A stretch of 64,000 nucleotides of DNA from Microlunatus antarcticus (lineage in GTDB: Bacteria; Actinomycetota; Actinomycetes; Propionibacteriales; Propionibacteriaceae), in contig NZ_JACHZG010000001.1 in the NCBI RefSeq assembly GCF_014193425.1, forward strand, positions 1,426,001-1,490,000. Reading direction: 5' to 3'. Numbering within the stretch: the first letter of the stretch is position 1; every line of letters begins with the position of its first letter. Under the pieces are notes generated by a model that worked only from the letters and a program-made list of their open reading frames with translations, ran no database searches and had not been told where the DNA came from. Positions 39,905 to 49,262 of this stretch are shown here, in pieces. The position numbers and the translations under genes were made by a program.

Positions 39905-40984
39905 TCAGGCTCCGTCGTCGTCGGGCGTGTGGTCGCGGGTGGCGAACGCGGCGTCGAACGAGGCCGCGGAGGGGGTGATCGCGTTCAGCTGGCGTACGAG
40001 CCCCAGAGCCTCCGGGGCACCGTCTAGCCGATCCATGCCGGCGTCCTCCCACTCGATGGAGATCGCGCCGGTGTAGCCGATGTGGTTGAGCATGCGGAAG
40101 ATGTCCTCCCAGCGGGTGTCGCCGCGACCGGTCGAGATGAAGTCCCAGCCTCTTCGCGGGTCGGCCCAGGGCAAGTGCGAGCCGAGACGGCCGTTGCGGC
40201 CGTTGTGCATCCGGACCTTGGTGTCCTTGCAGTCGACGTGGTAGATCCGGTCGCGGAAGTCCCAGAGGAACCCGACGTAGTCCAGCTCCTGCCAGACCAT
40301 GTGGGAGGGGTCGAAGTTCAAACCGAAGCCGGGTCGGTGGCCGATGGCGTCCAGCGTCGCTACGGTCGACCAGTAGTCGTACGCGATCTCGCTGGGGTGC
40401 ACCTCGTGGGCGAACCGGACGCCGACCTCGTCGAAGACGTCGATGATCGGGTTCCAGCGGTCGGCGAAGTCGGTGTAGCCCGCCGTGATCACCTCGTCGG
40501 CGACCGGCGGGAACATGGCGACGTAGTGCCAGATCGCGGAGCCGGTGAAGCCGACGACGGTGTCGACCCCGAAAGCGGCGGCCGCCCGGGCTGTCGTCTT
40601 CATCTCCTCGGCCGCGCGCCGCCGGACCCCCTCGGGGTCGCCGTCGCCCCAGACGCGGGGGTGGACCATCTGCTGGTAGCGCGAGTCGATGATCGCTTCG
40701 CAGACAGCCTGGCCGTTCAGGTGGTTCGAGATCGCCCAGCAGCCCAGACCGTAGGAGGCGAGAATGTCGCGGCGCTCGGCGACGTAGGCGTCGTCTTCGG
40801 CGGCGCGGGCGACGTCAAAGTGGTCGCCCCAGCAGGCGATCTCGAGACCGTCGTAGCCCCACTCCGACGCCAGCCGGCACACCTCGGTGAACGGCAGGTC
40901 GGCCCACTGCCCGGTGAACAGCGTCACGGGCCGGGCCTGCTGGGCCTCGGCGCGACCGGTGGCTTCTCTCATGGTCGTCCTCAT
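39905..40984 (-). CDS. Sugar phosphate isomerase/epimerase-like TIM-barrel protein 1
   Basis: 359 aa from the ATG at 40982-40984, which overlaps the stop of the upstream dehydrogenase gene (ATGA). The xylose-isomerase-like barrel shows [36 protein letters not shown], metal-ligand motifs [15 protein letters not shown] and [12 protein letters not shown], and [13 protein letters not shown], ending [14 protein letters not shown]. This subfamily accompanies Gfo/Idh/MocA dehydrogenases. In the levoglucosan pathway such proteins act as 3-keto-sugar beta-eliminase or hydratase, a likely role here. Cytoplasmic, divalent-metal dependent by family. Confidence 0.8.
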   Translation of the reverse strand: MRTTMREATGRAEAQQARPVTLFTGQWADLPFTEVCRLASEWGYDGLEIACWGDHFDVARAAEDDAYVAERRDILASYGLGCWAISNHLNGQAVCEAIIDSRYQQMVHPRVWGDGDPEGVRRRAAEEMKTTARAAAAFGVDTVVGFTGSAIWHYVAMFPPVADEVITAGYTDFADRWNPIIDVFDEVGVRFAHEVHPSEIAYDYWSTVATLDAIGHRPGFGLNFDPSHMVWQELDYVGFLWDFRDRIYHVDCKDTKVRMHNGRNGRLGSHLPWADPRRGWDFISTGRGDTRWEDIFRMLNHIGYTGAISIEWEDAGMDRLDGAPEALGLVRQLNAITPSAASFDAAFATRDHTPDDDGA

Positions 40985-42156
40985 CTCGGTTCCATCCCGG
41001 CTACGTCGACCCATCCGCCGGTCCGGGCGGAGGTGAGCGTGGCGTCGCAGATCCGGGCGGCGCGGAGGCCGTCGGCGAAGGTGGGTAGCCCGTCGCGGGT
41101 CTCGCCGCGGATCACCGCGTACGTGTCGGCGACGAAGCTCTCGAAGCACTGGGCGTAGCCCTGCGCGTGGCCGGCGGGCAGCGAGGAGAGCCGTCGCTGC
41201 TCGGCCGAGCCGTGGTTCGGGTCGCGGTTGAGCACGGTGGCGCCGTCCTCGGCACCGACCCACAGATGCTCGGCGTCCTCCTGGTCGAACACCGCGCTGC
41301 GCCGCCCGCCGTCGACCTCGAGCCAGAGCCGGTTCTTGCGTCCGGCGGCGAGCTGGGAGATGACCGCCGAGCCCGCGACACCACCGACGGTGCGGAAGAG
41401 GATCAGGGCGCTGTCCTCGGTCTCGACGTCGACCAGCGGAGCATCCGCTCCGGTGTCGGGCGCCGTCGCGCTGAAGCTGGCGGCGGTCGCGGCCGGCCGC
41501 TGCGGGATGCTGATCGAGGTGGTGGCGACCAGCGACGCGATCCGGTCCCCGGTCACCCACTCGGCCAGGTCGCACCAGTGCGAACCGATGTCGCCGAACG
41601 CCCGTGACGGGCCGCCGAGCACCGGGTCGACCCGCCAGCTGGTCGAGGTCGGGGACAGCATCCAGTCCTGGAGATAGCTCCCGTGGACCAGGTTCACAGC
41701 GCCGAAGCCGGCGTCGCCGACGACCGCCCGCAGCTCGCGCGCCATGGGGTGGAAGCGATAGGTGAACGGCATCGTGTTGACCATGCCGGTCTCGGCCGCT
41801 ACCGCTGCGGCCTGCTCGGCGTCGGCCACGCTGACCCCGAGGGGTTTCTCGCAGACCACGTGCTTCCCGGCCCGCATCAGCTCCACCGCGTACGGGACGT
41901 GCGACGCGTTCGGGGTGCAGACATGCACCACGTCGACGTCGGAGGCCGCCACCTGCGCGAGGTCCTCGTACGCGGTGGCGACGCCCCAGCTCGCGGCCAC
42001 TTCGCGGGACCGCTCGGGACTCGATGCCAGCACCCCGACGAGATCCGCCCCGGCCAGCAGCACCGCCCGGCGGTGCACCTCACCGATCATCCCGGCCCCC
42101 AGGACGGCAACCCGCAGCGGGCGGTCCCGCCCGCCTCGGCCCGAACCGCTGGTCAC
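40981..42156 (-). CDS. Gfo/Idh/MocA oxidoreductase 1, levoglucosan-dehydrogenase-like
   Basis: 391 aa from GTG at 42154-42156, overlapping the upstream stop. The Rossmann domain is [20 protein letters not shown]; the substrate/NAD motif is [19 protein letters not shown]. The C-terminal domain contains [40 protein letters not shown] and [18 protein letters not shown], where the last His is the expected catalytic base region. The length and the QDW ... GDIGSH block resemble NAD-dependent levoglucosan dehydrogenase, which oxidises C3-OH. It probably makes the 3-keto intermediate for the barrel proteins and DUF1080 protein downstream. Confidence 0.8.
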   Translation of the reverse strand: MTSGSGRGGRDRPLRVAVLGAGMIGEVHRRAVLLAGADLVGVLASSPERSREVAASWGVATAYEDLAQVAASDVDVVHVCTPNASHVPYAVELMRAGKHVVCEKPLGVSVADAEQAAAVAAETGMVNTMPFTYRFHPMARELRAVVGDAGFGAVNLVHGSYLQDWMLSPTSTSWRVDPVLGGPSRAFGDIGSHWCDLAEWVTGDRIASLVATTSISIPQRPAATAASFSATAPDTGADAPLVDVETEDSALILFRTVGGVAGSAVISQLAAGRKNRLWLEVDGGRRSAVFDQEDAEHLWVGAEDGATVLNRDPNHGSAEQRRLSSLPAGHAQGYAQCFESFVADTYAVIRGETRDGLPTFADGLRAARICDATLTSARTGGWVDVAGMEPR

Positions 42157-43052
42157 GCCCGACCGCGGGAGAACGTGTCCGCGCCGAGGTGCTCGGCGAC
42201 CCAGCGACCCGAGATCTGGGTGGATTCCAGGTTGGTGGGGGCCTCGGGGACGTCGACCTCGACGATCAGCCAGCCTGCGAAGGCGTCCGGCAGTGCGCCG
42301 ATGGCCTTCTCCAGCTGCACGTCGCCGCGGCCCGGCTCGGTCCAGACAGTGAAGTCGACGCGGGTCGCCTGGGTGTAGTCGGCGCCCGCCTCGCGGGCGG
42401 CGTGGGCCTGGTCGAGGTGGACGTCTTTCAGGTGCACCGCCGCTATGCGGTCGGCGTAGTCCGTCATGACGGCGACGGCGTCCATCCCCGCCCAGCTGAG
42501 GTGGCCGGTGTCCGGCCCGAAGCCCAGGACCGAGGCCGGGATCCCGTCGAGGGCGGCGCGGACCTCAGACTCCACCTCGATCCAGCTGCCGACGTGCGGG
42601 TGGAGCGCGGGCCGCACCCCCTCAGCGGTGATGGCCTCGGCCGCCTGCCCGAGCCGGTCGATCACCCGGTCCAGGGTCGCTGCGTCGAAGCCGGTTCCGA
42701 CCGCTGGCTCGGCTCGGCGCAGCTCGGAGAGGTGGTCGGCGATGAAGACCTCGGTGTTGCCGAGCGCGGCCTGGACGGCGGCGTGCCGCTTCGCCGCCTC
42801 CACGATCTCGCCGGGGTCGTCAGCGGCGAAGTGCCGGGCGAAGTAGCCCGGCGCTGGGCGCAGGCCGAACTCCGCCAGCAGGGCGGCGTACCCGTTCGCG
42901 TCGAGGTCCGCGGGAGGGTCGGCATGGATCCCGGTGAAGGGGGTGGTGGCGATCTCGGCGAAGGCCGTTCGCAGGATCGGCACACTGAGGTCGAAGCCGT
43001 CGGCGGTCAGCACCCAGGGAAGGGGGTTGAGGCCGACACGGTAGCTGCTCAT
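42153..43052 (-). CDS. Sugar phosphate isomerase/epimerase-like TIM-barrel protein 2
   Basis: The product is 299 aa, starting MSSYRVGLNPLPWVLTADGF. Barrel and metal motifs: FTGIHADPPADLDANGYAAL, VRPALHPHVGSWIEVESEVR, LGFGPDTGHLSWAGMDAVAV, AAVHLKDVHLDQAHAA and IVEVDVPEAP. It differs from barrel protein 1 in length and ligand spacing, so the two are likely successive enzymes, as in levoglucosan loci where two barrel proteins (eliminase, hydratase) act in turn; inosose-dehydratase-like chemistry is an alternative. It overlaps the downstream dehydrogenase gene by four bases. Confidence 0.75.
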   Translation of the reverse strand: MSSYRVGLNPLPWVLTADGFDLSVPILRTAFAEIATTPFTGIHADPPADLDANGYAALLAEFGLRPAPGYFARHFAADDPGEIVEAAKRHAAVQAALGNTEVFIADHLSELRRAEPAVGTGFDAATLDRVIDRLGQAAEAITAEGVRPALHPHVGSWIEVESEVRAALDGIPASVLGFGPDTGHLSWAGMDAVAVMTDYADRIAAVHLKDVHLDQAHAAREAGADYTQATRVDFTVWTEPGRGDVQLEKAIGALPDAFAGWLIVEVDVPEAPTNLESTQISGRWVAEHLGADTFSRGRA

Positions 43053-43158
43053 AGGAGATGAGTCCTCAGGGTCTGGTGGAGCTGGAGATCGAGGTCGGCA
43101 TGGAGGTTCGCCGGGACGACCGGGCCCGCGCGGTGACGCGGGCCCAGCGTGGTCGGGC

Positions 43159-44043
43159 TCAGCGGCCGGCGAGCGAGCCGCCGATGCCCCCGACGCTGAA
43201 GTACTTGTTCAGCACCGCGAACAGGACCGTCGGGGGGAGGAGCATCACGACGGAGACCGCCATGACGGAGCCCCAGTCGGTGGCGTTCTGCTGGAAGAAG
43301 CTCTGCAGCCCGACCGGGAGGGTGAAGACGTTGCTGGACTTGAGGAAGACCAGCGCGACGAGATAGTCGTTCCACGCCACCAGGAACGCGAAGATCGCCG
43401 TCGACAGGATCCCCGGCAGGGAGTTGCGCAGGATGATGCGGACGAACCCGCCGAAGACCGACGCCCCGTCCACCCAGGCTGCCTCTTCGAGGGTGTGCGG
43501 GATGGAGTCGAAGTAGGCCGCCATCATCCAGGTCGCGACCGACATCGTGGAGCCGACGTAGACGATGACCAGACCGATGAGGTTGTCGGCCAGCCCGATC
43601 TTCGCAAACAGGATGAAGAGCGGGATGACGGCCGTGATGATCGGCAGCGACTGGATGATGAACAGCAGCAGGGAGTATCCGGCGACGGCCCTGCTGCGTC
43701 CGCGCGAGAGGACGTAACCGGCTGGCGCCGCCACGGCGACCGAGATCAGGACGGTCACGACGGTGACGCCGAGGCTGTTGACCAGCCAGGTCAGGACGTC
43801 GGAGCTGGCGAAGATGTAGGAGAAGTTCCCCAGCGTGAAGAAGCTGCTGCTGGTGCTGAACGATCCTGGCCGGATGGAGAGGAACAACGTCACGTAGATC
43901 GGGATCAGCACCACGACCGTGATGACCAGGAGGAGGCTGAAGCGCCCCCACTGTCCCTTCGTGCCCGGTTCGGCGCTTCCCTTGACGGTGAGCTCCTTGA
44001 CGGGGACCACGGCGGGGTGCCCGCCGACCTCGAGCGCGGTCAT
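43159..44043 (-). CDS. ABC sugar transporter permease, MalG type (system 1)
   Basis: 294 aa with six predicted membrane segments, starting at FSLLLVITVVVLIPIYVTLF. The EAA loop that docks the ATPase reads LEEAAWVDGASVFGGFVRII. C-terminal NKYFSVGGIGGSLAGR is the usual end of carbohydrate permeases of the CUT1 family. The ATG overlaps the end of the other permease gene (ATGA). Together with the binding protein at 45026 it forms an importer. No ATPase gene is in the window, so a shared MsiK/UgpC-type ATPase encoded elsewhere is likely. Confidence 0.88.
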   Translation of the reverse strand: MTALEVGGHPAVVPVKELTVKGSAEPGTKGQWGRFSLLLVITVVVLIPIYVTLFLSIRPGSFSTSSSFFTLGNFSYIFASSDVLTWLVNSLGVTVVTVLISVAVAAPAGYVLSRGRSRAVAGYSLLLFIIQSLPIITAVIPLFILFAKIGLADNLIGLVIVYVGSTMSVATWMMAAYFDSIPHTLEEAAWVDGASVFGGFVRIILRNSLPGILSTAIFAFLVAWNDYLVALVFLKSSNVFTLPVGLQSFFQQNATDWGSVMAVSVVMLLPPTVLFAVLNKYFSVGGIGGSLAGR

Positions 44044-44993
44044 GCGGTCTCACCCTTTCGGATCTGGCGGTAGAGGACGGTGGAGATGATCACCAGGACG
44101 ATGGTCATCAGGAACGCGATGGCCACCCCGGGCCCGGTCTGGAAGTCCTGGAAGACGGTGCGGTAGGCCAGCACGACCAGCGACGACGTCGCCGTGACAG
44201 GTCCGCCACCGGTGAGCAGGAAGATGGTGGGGAAGTCGTTGACGCAGAAGATCGTCATGAGGATCCAGCTGATGTACGTCGACCGGCTGACGATCGGCAA
44301 CGTGATCTGGGTGAGCTGCTGCCACTTGGTGGCGCCGTCCATGTTCGCCGCCTCGTAGACGGTCGTGTCGACCGAGGCGAGCGCGGCCGAGGTCATCAGC
44401 ATCATGAACGGAAAGCTGACCCAGACCTTGAAGACGCAGACGGTGATCGCGGCGAGCGTGGGGTCGGCGAGGAACAGCAGCTGACCGAAGCCGAGACGCT
44501 CGGCCAGCGCCGGGACCGGGCTGCTCGGGGTCGCGACGAGCCAGTTCCACGCCGTCGACGACACCACGATGGGCACCACCCACGGCAGCATCAGCAACAC
44601 CTTGAACACCGTGCCCCCGGGGATCCGGGTGCGCAGGAGCAGGGCGAGCGCCAGCCCGATCAGCCAGCTGCCGAACACCCCGACCAGCGTGAAGATCAGG
44701 GTGAAGCGGGCCGCCTGCCAGAAGGCCGGCCGGGTCAGGACGTCGGTGTAGTTGGCGAACCCGACGAACTTCCCGGTGATGATCAGCGAGCCCTTGTGCA
44801 GCGACTGGTTCGCGGCGTAGATCAGCGGGTAGGCGTTGATCAGCAGGAGCAGGACCACCGACGGCGCGACCAGCAGCACCATCGTGATCGCCCCGCGGGA
44901 CAGCTGCTTGTTCTTGCCGTGGTGGAGGGGCGCACCTGGACCGGCGACACCGACCCCCGTGGCGGCCCGCCTGAGACCGGTGGTGGTCGCCAT
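44040..44993 (-). CDS. ABC sugar transporter permease, MalF/UgpA type (system 1)
   Basis: 317 aa. The first of six membrane segments is MVLLVAPSVVLLLLINAYPL. A long extracytoplasmic loop contains FANYTDVLTRPAFWQAARF. The EAA loop is YEAANMDGATKWQQLTQITL. This is the CUT1-family partner of the permease at 43159. It lies between the binding-protein gene and the MalG-type gene, in the normal order binding protein, MalF, MalG. Confidence 0.88.
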   Translation of the reverse strand: MATTTGLRRAATGVGVAGPGAPLHHGKNKQLSRGAITMVLLVAPSVVLLLLINAYPLIYAANQSLHKGSLIITGKFVGFANYTDVLTRPAFWQAARFTLIFTLVGVFGSWLIGLALALLLRTRIPGGTVFKVLLMLPWVVPIVVSSTAWNWLVATPSSPVPALAERLGFGQLLFLADPTLAAITVCVFKVWVSFPFMMLMTSAALASVDTTVYEAANMDGATKWQQLTQITLPIVSRSTYISWILMTIFCVNDFPTIFLLTGGGPVTATSSLVVLAYRTVFQDFQTGPGVAIAFLMTIVLVIISTVLYRQIRKGETA

Positions 44994-45025
44994 GACCTAG
45001 CTCCCGTCCGCAAGACGCCGCCGGG

Positions 45026-46348
45026 TCACTTGATCGCCTGCTCGATACCGGACTGCAGAGCGGTCAGCGCCGTCTTGGAGTCGGTCTTGCCCTGTAGCAT
45101 CGTCTGCGCGAACTGGGTCAGCGCCTGCCCGCCGTCGACCGAGGCCAGCCCTGCGAACAGCTTCGTGCCGGTCGCTGCGTAGGTCTTGCCGAGCGGGACG
45201 TACTCCTTGGTGGCCTTGGCCAGGTTCGCGTTCTTGGTGACCGCCTCGGAGGTGGCGATCGACTTGAGCACCGGGACGCCGTTGATCTGGCCGGAGTCCC
45301 AGTACTGGTGGATGTTCTGGAGGTAGTACGTGACGAACGCCTCCGACGCGGCCTGGGACGGCGTCTTGGTGTACATCATCACGCTGTTCACGAAGTACAG
45401 GGTGGCCTTGTCGCCGTGCGGTCCGGCGAGCGGCGAGATGACCTCGATGTCGCCCTTCACCGCGGCCGCCGACGCGTCGAGCCCGGCGGTGTTGATCCCG
45501 ATCCCGGCCTTCTTCGTGCTCCACTGGTTGTTCAGGTTGTCCGACGTGTAGCTGACCGCACCCGCGTCGATGATCCCCTCGTTCGCCAGCTGCTTGACGA
45601 AGTCCATGGCCTCGATGTTGCGGTCCGTCACGCAGGCCGGCGTGCCGTCCTCGGTGAACAACCCCCCACCGTTCATGATCATCATGGCGACCATGGTGTG
45701 CGAGCCGAGGTTGTTCCCGGCACCGGCGCCGGTGGCGAAGCCGGAGACGCCGATCTTCTTCAGCGCGAGGCCCGCCTTGAGCAGGGAGTCGAAGTCGGTC
45801 GGCACGTCGGCCCCGGCCTGGTCCAGCAGCTTGGTGTTGGCCCACATGACGCGCGCGTCCAGCTGCCAGGGCACGGCGGCGATCCCGTTGTCGGTCTTGT
45901 TGGCCTCGGCGATGCCCGGCAGGTAGTCGTCGTACATGCCGTTGGACTTCCAGCTGGTCAGCAGGTTGTCGGCGTACGCGATCGCACCCTGCTCGGCGAA
46001 CTGGAACGGCTGGAACCCCCCGCCGGTGGAGACCGCGGGCCCCGTGCCGGACGCGATGGCCGAGGCGTAGGTCTGGTAGAAGTTGTTCCACGGGATCACC
46101 TGGTACGAGGCCTTGTTGCTCATCCCCGAGGGGACGAATGCCTCGGTGATCTTCTTGCCGAGGTCGTTGTACGCCGTCGTCGCCCACGGCTGGTCCCAGA
46201 ACTTGACCGGGTCCGAGCTGCCGCCGGCGCTACCGGTGTTGCTCGACCCGGACACGTTGCACGCGGCCAGGGTGGGCACGGCGGCCGCCGCGGCCGCGAG
46301 CCCCAAGAAACCGCGACGACCCATCGAACGCGAGGTAGATCCAGTCAT
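45026..46348 (-). CDS. ABC sugar-binding lipoprotein (system 1)
   Basis: 440 aa from the ATG at 46346-46348, behind AAGGAG; the ATG at 46366 lies upstream of that site. The export signal combines twin-arginine (MGRRGFLGLAAAAAA) and a lipobox (TLAAC), so it is a Tat-exported lipoprotein. The mature chain is a family-1 solute-binding protein (WDQPWATTAYNDLGKKITEA, GIAAVPWQLDARVMWANTKL, FVNSVMMYTKTPSQAASEAF). It captures the glycoside outside the membrane for the permeases at 43159 and 44040. The ligand is unknown; the neighbouring enzymes suggest a glucoside or anhydrosugar. Confidence 0.88.
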   Translation of the reverse strand: MTGSTSRSMGRRGFLGLAAAAAAVPTLAACNVSGSSNTGSAGGSSDPVKFWDQPWATTAYNDLGKKITEAFVPSGMSNKASYQVIPWNNFYQTYASAIASGTGPAVSTGGGFQPFQFAEQGAIAYADNLLTSWKSNGMYDDYLPGIAEANKTDNGIAAVPWQLDARVMWANTKLLDQAGADVPTDFDSLLKAGLALKKIGVSGFATGAGAGNNLGSHTMVAMMIMNGGGLFTEDGTPACVTDRNIEAMDFVKQLANEGIIDAGAVSYTSDNLNNQWSTKKAGIGINTAGLDASAAAVKGDIEVISPLAGPHGDKATLYFVNSVMMYTKTPSQAASEAFVTYYLQNIHQYWDSGQINGVPVLKSIATSEAVTKNANLAKATKEYVPLGKTYAATGTKLFAGLASVDGGQALTQFAQTMLQGKTDSKTALTALQSGIEQAIK

Positions 46349-46423
46349 GTTCTGCTCCTTCTGCATGCGCCCGGTCGCGGGCGGCTCTTCGTTGAGGGTG
46401 GAAGGTGCTAGGAGGCTCGAGGC

Positions 46424-47221
46424 CTAGTCCTCGTCGATCTGGAAAGCGGTTCGGGCCGTCTCCCTGTCGGACGCGAAGTCGTCGAGGTCGTCAGCGGCGG
46501 ACTGGGTGGACAGCAGGGTCCGGACCCGGCGCCAGGTAGCGCGGTGCCCGGACTCGTACAAGGTCGGCGCGAGCGTCGCGCCGTGCGGGTCGGTCATGCA
46601 GAGCCGTGCGGGCTGAGCGGTGACTCCGCTCGGGATGCTCAGCTCCACGCTTCCGTCGTCGGTGAGCAGTCGGACCCAGGCGCCCTCGGCGACAGCACCG
46701 GTGCAGACCAGTTCGAGGTCGACCGGGTGGCCTGCGGCAAAACCCTCGGCGGCGTAACCGTGAAGCGACCAGGTCAGCAGCCTGACCTCGCTCATTGGCC
46801 CGATCAGCGTGCGGACCAGGGCGAGCTGGTCGAGCAGCGCGGCCTCCAGAGCAGTTCCGACCCGAGAAATCGTCTGAAGCTCGAGGCGGCAGGCCCGGGG
46901 AAGTGCTGCGGTGAACGTCGCGGAAGCTGACGCGATGATCGGGTTTGCCGCCCAGGCCGAGTCCAGCACCACGAGGCCCTGCCGGGCTTGGAGAGCCGAG
47001 ACATCAGCCGGGCTCGGATGCACCACGACGACAGCCGAGGCGCCGGCGTCGAGCGCAGCAGCGGCCGCGGCCGGCCACTCCTTCGATCCGCTCACGACGA
47101 CGAGGCCGCCGTCGGCGGTGGATCCGGGCGCGTACGACAGCGGCAGCGAGGAAAGCACAGCGTTGACCCCGGCCCCCGCACCGACCCCGGCGGGCGCGTG
47201 GACAACGACGGGAGCGCTCAC
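46424..47221 (-). CDS. Uncharacterised protein in sugar operon 1
   Basis: 265 aa from GTG at 47219-47221, overlapping the stop of the upstream dehydrogenase gene (GTGA), so coupled to it. The N-terminal part has alternating strand/helix sequence (GLVVVSGSKEWPAAAAAALD, AGASAVVVVHPSPADVSAL) like a Rossmann-type half. The middle reads TISRVGTALEAALLDQLALV and VRLLTWSLHGYAAEGFAAGH, and the C-terminal region reads VDLELVCTGAVAEGAWVRLL. No known family was recognised. Position between an oxidoreductase and the transporter argues for a role in the same pathway, perhaps as an accessory domain for the oxidoreductase. Confidence 0.6.
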   Translation of the reverse strand: MSAPVVVHAPAGVGAGAGVNAVLSSLPLSYAPGSTADGGLVVVSGSKEWPAAAAAALDAGASAVVVVHPSPADVSALQARQGLVVLDSAWAANPIIASASATFTAALPRACRLELQTISRVGTALEAALLDQLALVRTLIGPMSEVRLLTWSLHGYAAEGFAAGHPVDLELVCTGAVAEGAWVRLLTDDGSVELSIPSGVTAQPARLCMTDPHGATLAPTLYESGHRATWRRVRTLLSTQSAADDLDDFASDRETARTAFQIDED

Positions 47222-48276
47222 GCGAGGACCCTCTCGCGCTGCCCGGAACGGATCAGCAGGGCCGAGGCGTCGGCCACCGCGACCGCGAAGCGCAGGTCGT
47301 CGATCAGCTCGGCGGTGCGCGGCGGTGCCTTCCCATCCCGCACGATCGCGGTGATCTCGCGCCACTCGCCCTCGTAGCCGTTGTGGGTGGCGGGTCCCCA
47401 GGTCTGGGAGGACTCTGCCGACCGCAGCGTGGCGACGGCCGACCCCGCGTGGACGTAGGAGGGGGAGAACTCGAGGTGCAGGGCCGAGCTGTCGCTCCAG
47501 GCCTCGAGCACCCACTCCGGTTTCCAGGTCGCTGACATCGCGGCGTGGAGCACGACCCGCTTGCCCCCCGCGGTGAGCACTATCTGGTAGCCGAACGGCG
47601 TGAGTGGATGGGCGCTGTGGACCACTAGGTCGTCGAACGACGGCAGCATCGTCCGAACCAGCGGGAGGTCGTGGATCGCCAGGCCCATCACCCCGGCGTG
47701 AACCAGAGCGGCCTGAACCTCGGGGTCGTCGAGGTCAGCAGCCGAGCGGGACGGTCGCGTGATCACTTCGGTGGCGAAGTCCTCGAATCGCGGGTTGGGT
47801 GGCAGGACGACCGACGAGCGGATCGTGTGGCTGTCGGCGGCGAACGAACCCCAGTGCGCTGTCACGGAGGACCAACCGGGATCGAAGGTGTGCATCGCAC
47901 CCACCACGATCGGCACCCCGGTCTCAGCGGCCACCTCGGCGATCTCGCGCGCCTCGGCACCCGACATCGCGAACGGCTTCTCGCAGAGCACGGCCTTCTT
48001 GCCGGCCCGGCAGGCCGCGATGACCTGAGGGGCATGGAACTGGTGCGGGCTGCAGATGGCGACGACGTCGACACGAGGGTCGTCGAGCAGCGAGTCGACC
48101 GACGTCGAGGCCCTCGCCCCGACCCGGCTGGCGACCGACGTGGCGACGTCGCCGTTGGTGTCGGCGACGTGCACGACCTCGAACTCGTCGCTCAGCCGGG
48201 CCAGCGTCGGCAGGTGGATCGCCTGTGTCACGGGACCTGCCCCGACGAACCCCACCCCGAGTCTCGTGCTTGGCAT
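47218..48276 (-). CDS. Gfo/Idh/MocA oxidoreductase 2
   Basis: 352 aa if ATG 48276 is used (MPSTRLGVGFVGAGPVTQAI); ATG 48288 adds four residues. The Rossmann motif GFVGAGPVTQA and the signature KKAVLCEKPFAMSGAEAREI are intact. The C-terminal alpha/beta domain contains GVMGLAIHDLPLVRTMLPSF, with a His at the catalytic position. The C-terminal stretch ending GKAPPRTAELIDDLRFAVAV is typical of the family. It is the first gene of minus-strand operon 1, divergent from the TetR regulator. It could carry out a second redox step, such as reduction of the 3-keto sugar. Confidence 0.82.
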   Translation of the reverse strand: MPSTRLGVGFVGAGPVTQAIHLPTLARLSDEFEVVHVADTNGDVATSVASRVGARASTSVDSLLDDPRVDVVAICSPHQFHAPQVIAACRAGKKAVLCEKPFAMSGAEAREIAEVAAETGVPIVVGAMHTFDPGWSSVTAHWGSFAADSHTIRSSVVLPPNPRFEDFATEVITRPSRSAADLDDPEVQAALVHAGVMGLAIHDLPLVRTMLPSFDDLVVHSAHPLTPFGYQIVLTAGGKRVVLHAAMSATWKPEWVLEAWSDSSALHLEFSPSYVHAGSAVATLRSAESSQTWGPATHNGYEGEWREITAIVRDGKAPPRTAELIDDLRFAVAVADASALLIRSGQRERVLA

Positions 48277-48386
48277 CGTTGCCCCCACTGGTCGTCATCA
48301 ATGTGATCAGTCGTTCATGATTCACGAAGAGTAAACGGCTGATACGGTTTCGTCAACGACTCCCTCAGAAAACCTCAGGTGGTGTC
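48277..48386. promoter_or_regulatory. Divergent promoter region of operon 1 and its TetR regulator
   Basis: This 110-bp gap is clearly more AT-rich than its surroundings. It contains imperfect dyads at about 48311-48328 (TCGTTCATGATTCACGA) and 48332-48350 (AAACGGCTGATACGGTTT). Either could be the TetR operator; neither is perfect. Confidence 0.4.
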
Positions 48387-49010
48387 ATGTCGACTCCGTC
48401 CGTCGCCCGCGGCCCCTACCGCAACGGGATCCGCCGTCGTGAGCAGATCGTCGCCAAGGCGTCGGAGGTCTTCGGCGAGCTCGGCTACGTAGGTGGTTCA
48501 CTGCGGACGATCGCCGAGCGGGTCGGGGTGACGCCCGCGTCTCTCCTGCAGCACTTCGGCAGCAAAGAAGGTCTTCTCGAGGCGGTGCTTGAGGACTGGT
48601 CCGAACAGACTGGAGCGCAATACCTCGGCACCGACCTGCACGGCCTCGCGGCGTTCGAGGCGTTTCGCGAGCTGATGGCCTTCCACCTGGAGCACCGCGG
48701 CCTCCTCGAGCTGTTCTTAACCATGGCCGCCGAGGCCACGAACGTCGCCCACCCGGCCCGTCGCTTCATCCAGCAGCGCTACGCGTCCGGGCTTGCACGG
48801 CAAGCCCATGCACTGAGTGAAGCGCGCGACACCGGTGAGGTGGGACCGCTGACCGACGAGCAGATCGGGGCCGAGGCCTCCATGTTCTACGCGGTCCTCG
48901 ACGGCCTGGAACTGCAGTGGCTGCTTGATAGCCGCGTCGACCTCGTCGGCCTGTTCGACCGCTACCTCGACAGCGCCATCGCCCGTTGGCGGATCGGTCT
49001 CCCCGAGTAG
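48387..49010 (+). CDS. TetR-family transcriptional regulator
   Basis: 207 aa. The HTH domain is RREQIVAKASEVFGELGYVG, GSLRTIAERVGVTPASLLQH and FGSKEGLLEAVLEDW. The C-terminal ligand domain is helical (FREFRELMAFHLEHRGLLEL-like, then FYAVLDGLELQWLLDSRVDL). TetR proteins repress divergent genes and release DNA on binding a small ligand. The divergent sugar operon 1 is the obvious target, with its substrate or an intermediate as likely effector. Followed on the same strand by a coupled pair of small genes. Confidence 0.85.
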   Translation: MSTPSVARGPYRNGIRRREQIVAKASEVFGELGYVGGSLRTIAERVGVTPASLLQHFGSKEGLLEAVLEDWSEQTGAQYLGTDLHGLAAFEAFRELMAFHLEHRGLLELFLTMAAEATNVAHPARRFIQQRYASGLARQAHALSEARDTGEVGPLTDEQIGAEASMFYAVLDGLELQWLLDSRVDLVGLFDRYLDSAIARWRIGLPE

Positions 49011-49073
49011 GACCGACGTAAGAACCACTCGACATCTCCTGCAGCCCACACCCGACCCCGAGGAAGAATCCGC

Positions 49074-49262
49074 ATGCCACTCGCCCTGCCCGCCCCTCGC
49101 CTCATCGGGCCCGGATCGGAGGTTCAGCACGTCGACCCGGGTCGGGGTCGGATGCTGCTTGAGATCCCGATGCTCCGACTGGCCCGCCTTCCTGGGACGG
49201 GGGCCGACGCAGAGAGGCTCGCCGACGCCGTCGACCTCTTCGCCGGGTCGCGCCGCTCGTGA
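49074..49262 (+). CDS. Short protein coupled to the lectin-like gene
   Basis: 62 aa: MPLALPAPRLIGPGSEVQHV ... MLRLARLPGTGADAERLADA. GAGGAAGA precedes the ATG and its stop overlaps the next start (GTGA). Composition alone would not prove it, but the coupling makes it credible. There is no family assignment. Confidence 0.4.
   Translation: MPLALPAPRLIGPGSEVQHVDPGRGRMLLEIPMLRLARLPGTGADAERLADAVDLFAGSRRS

Noticed and set aside
40082-46411. Long plus-strand open frames opposite sugar operon 1
   Set aside because: High-GC antisense shadows rich in Arg, Asp, Val and Gly; the minus-strand proteins have clear family motifs and overlapping starts and stops.
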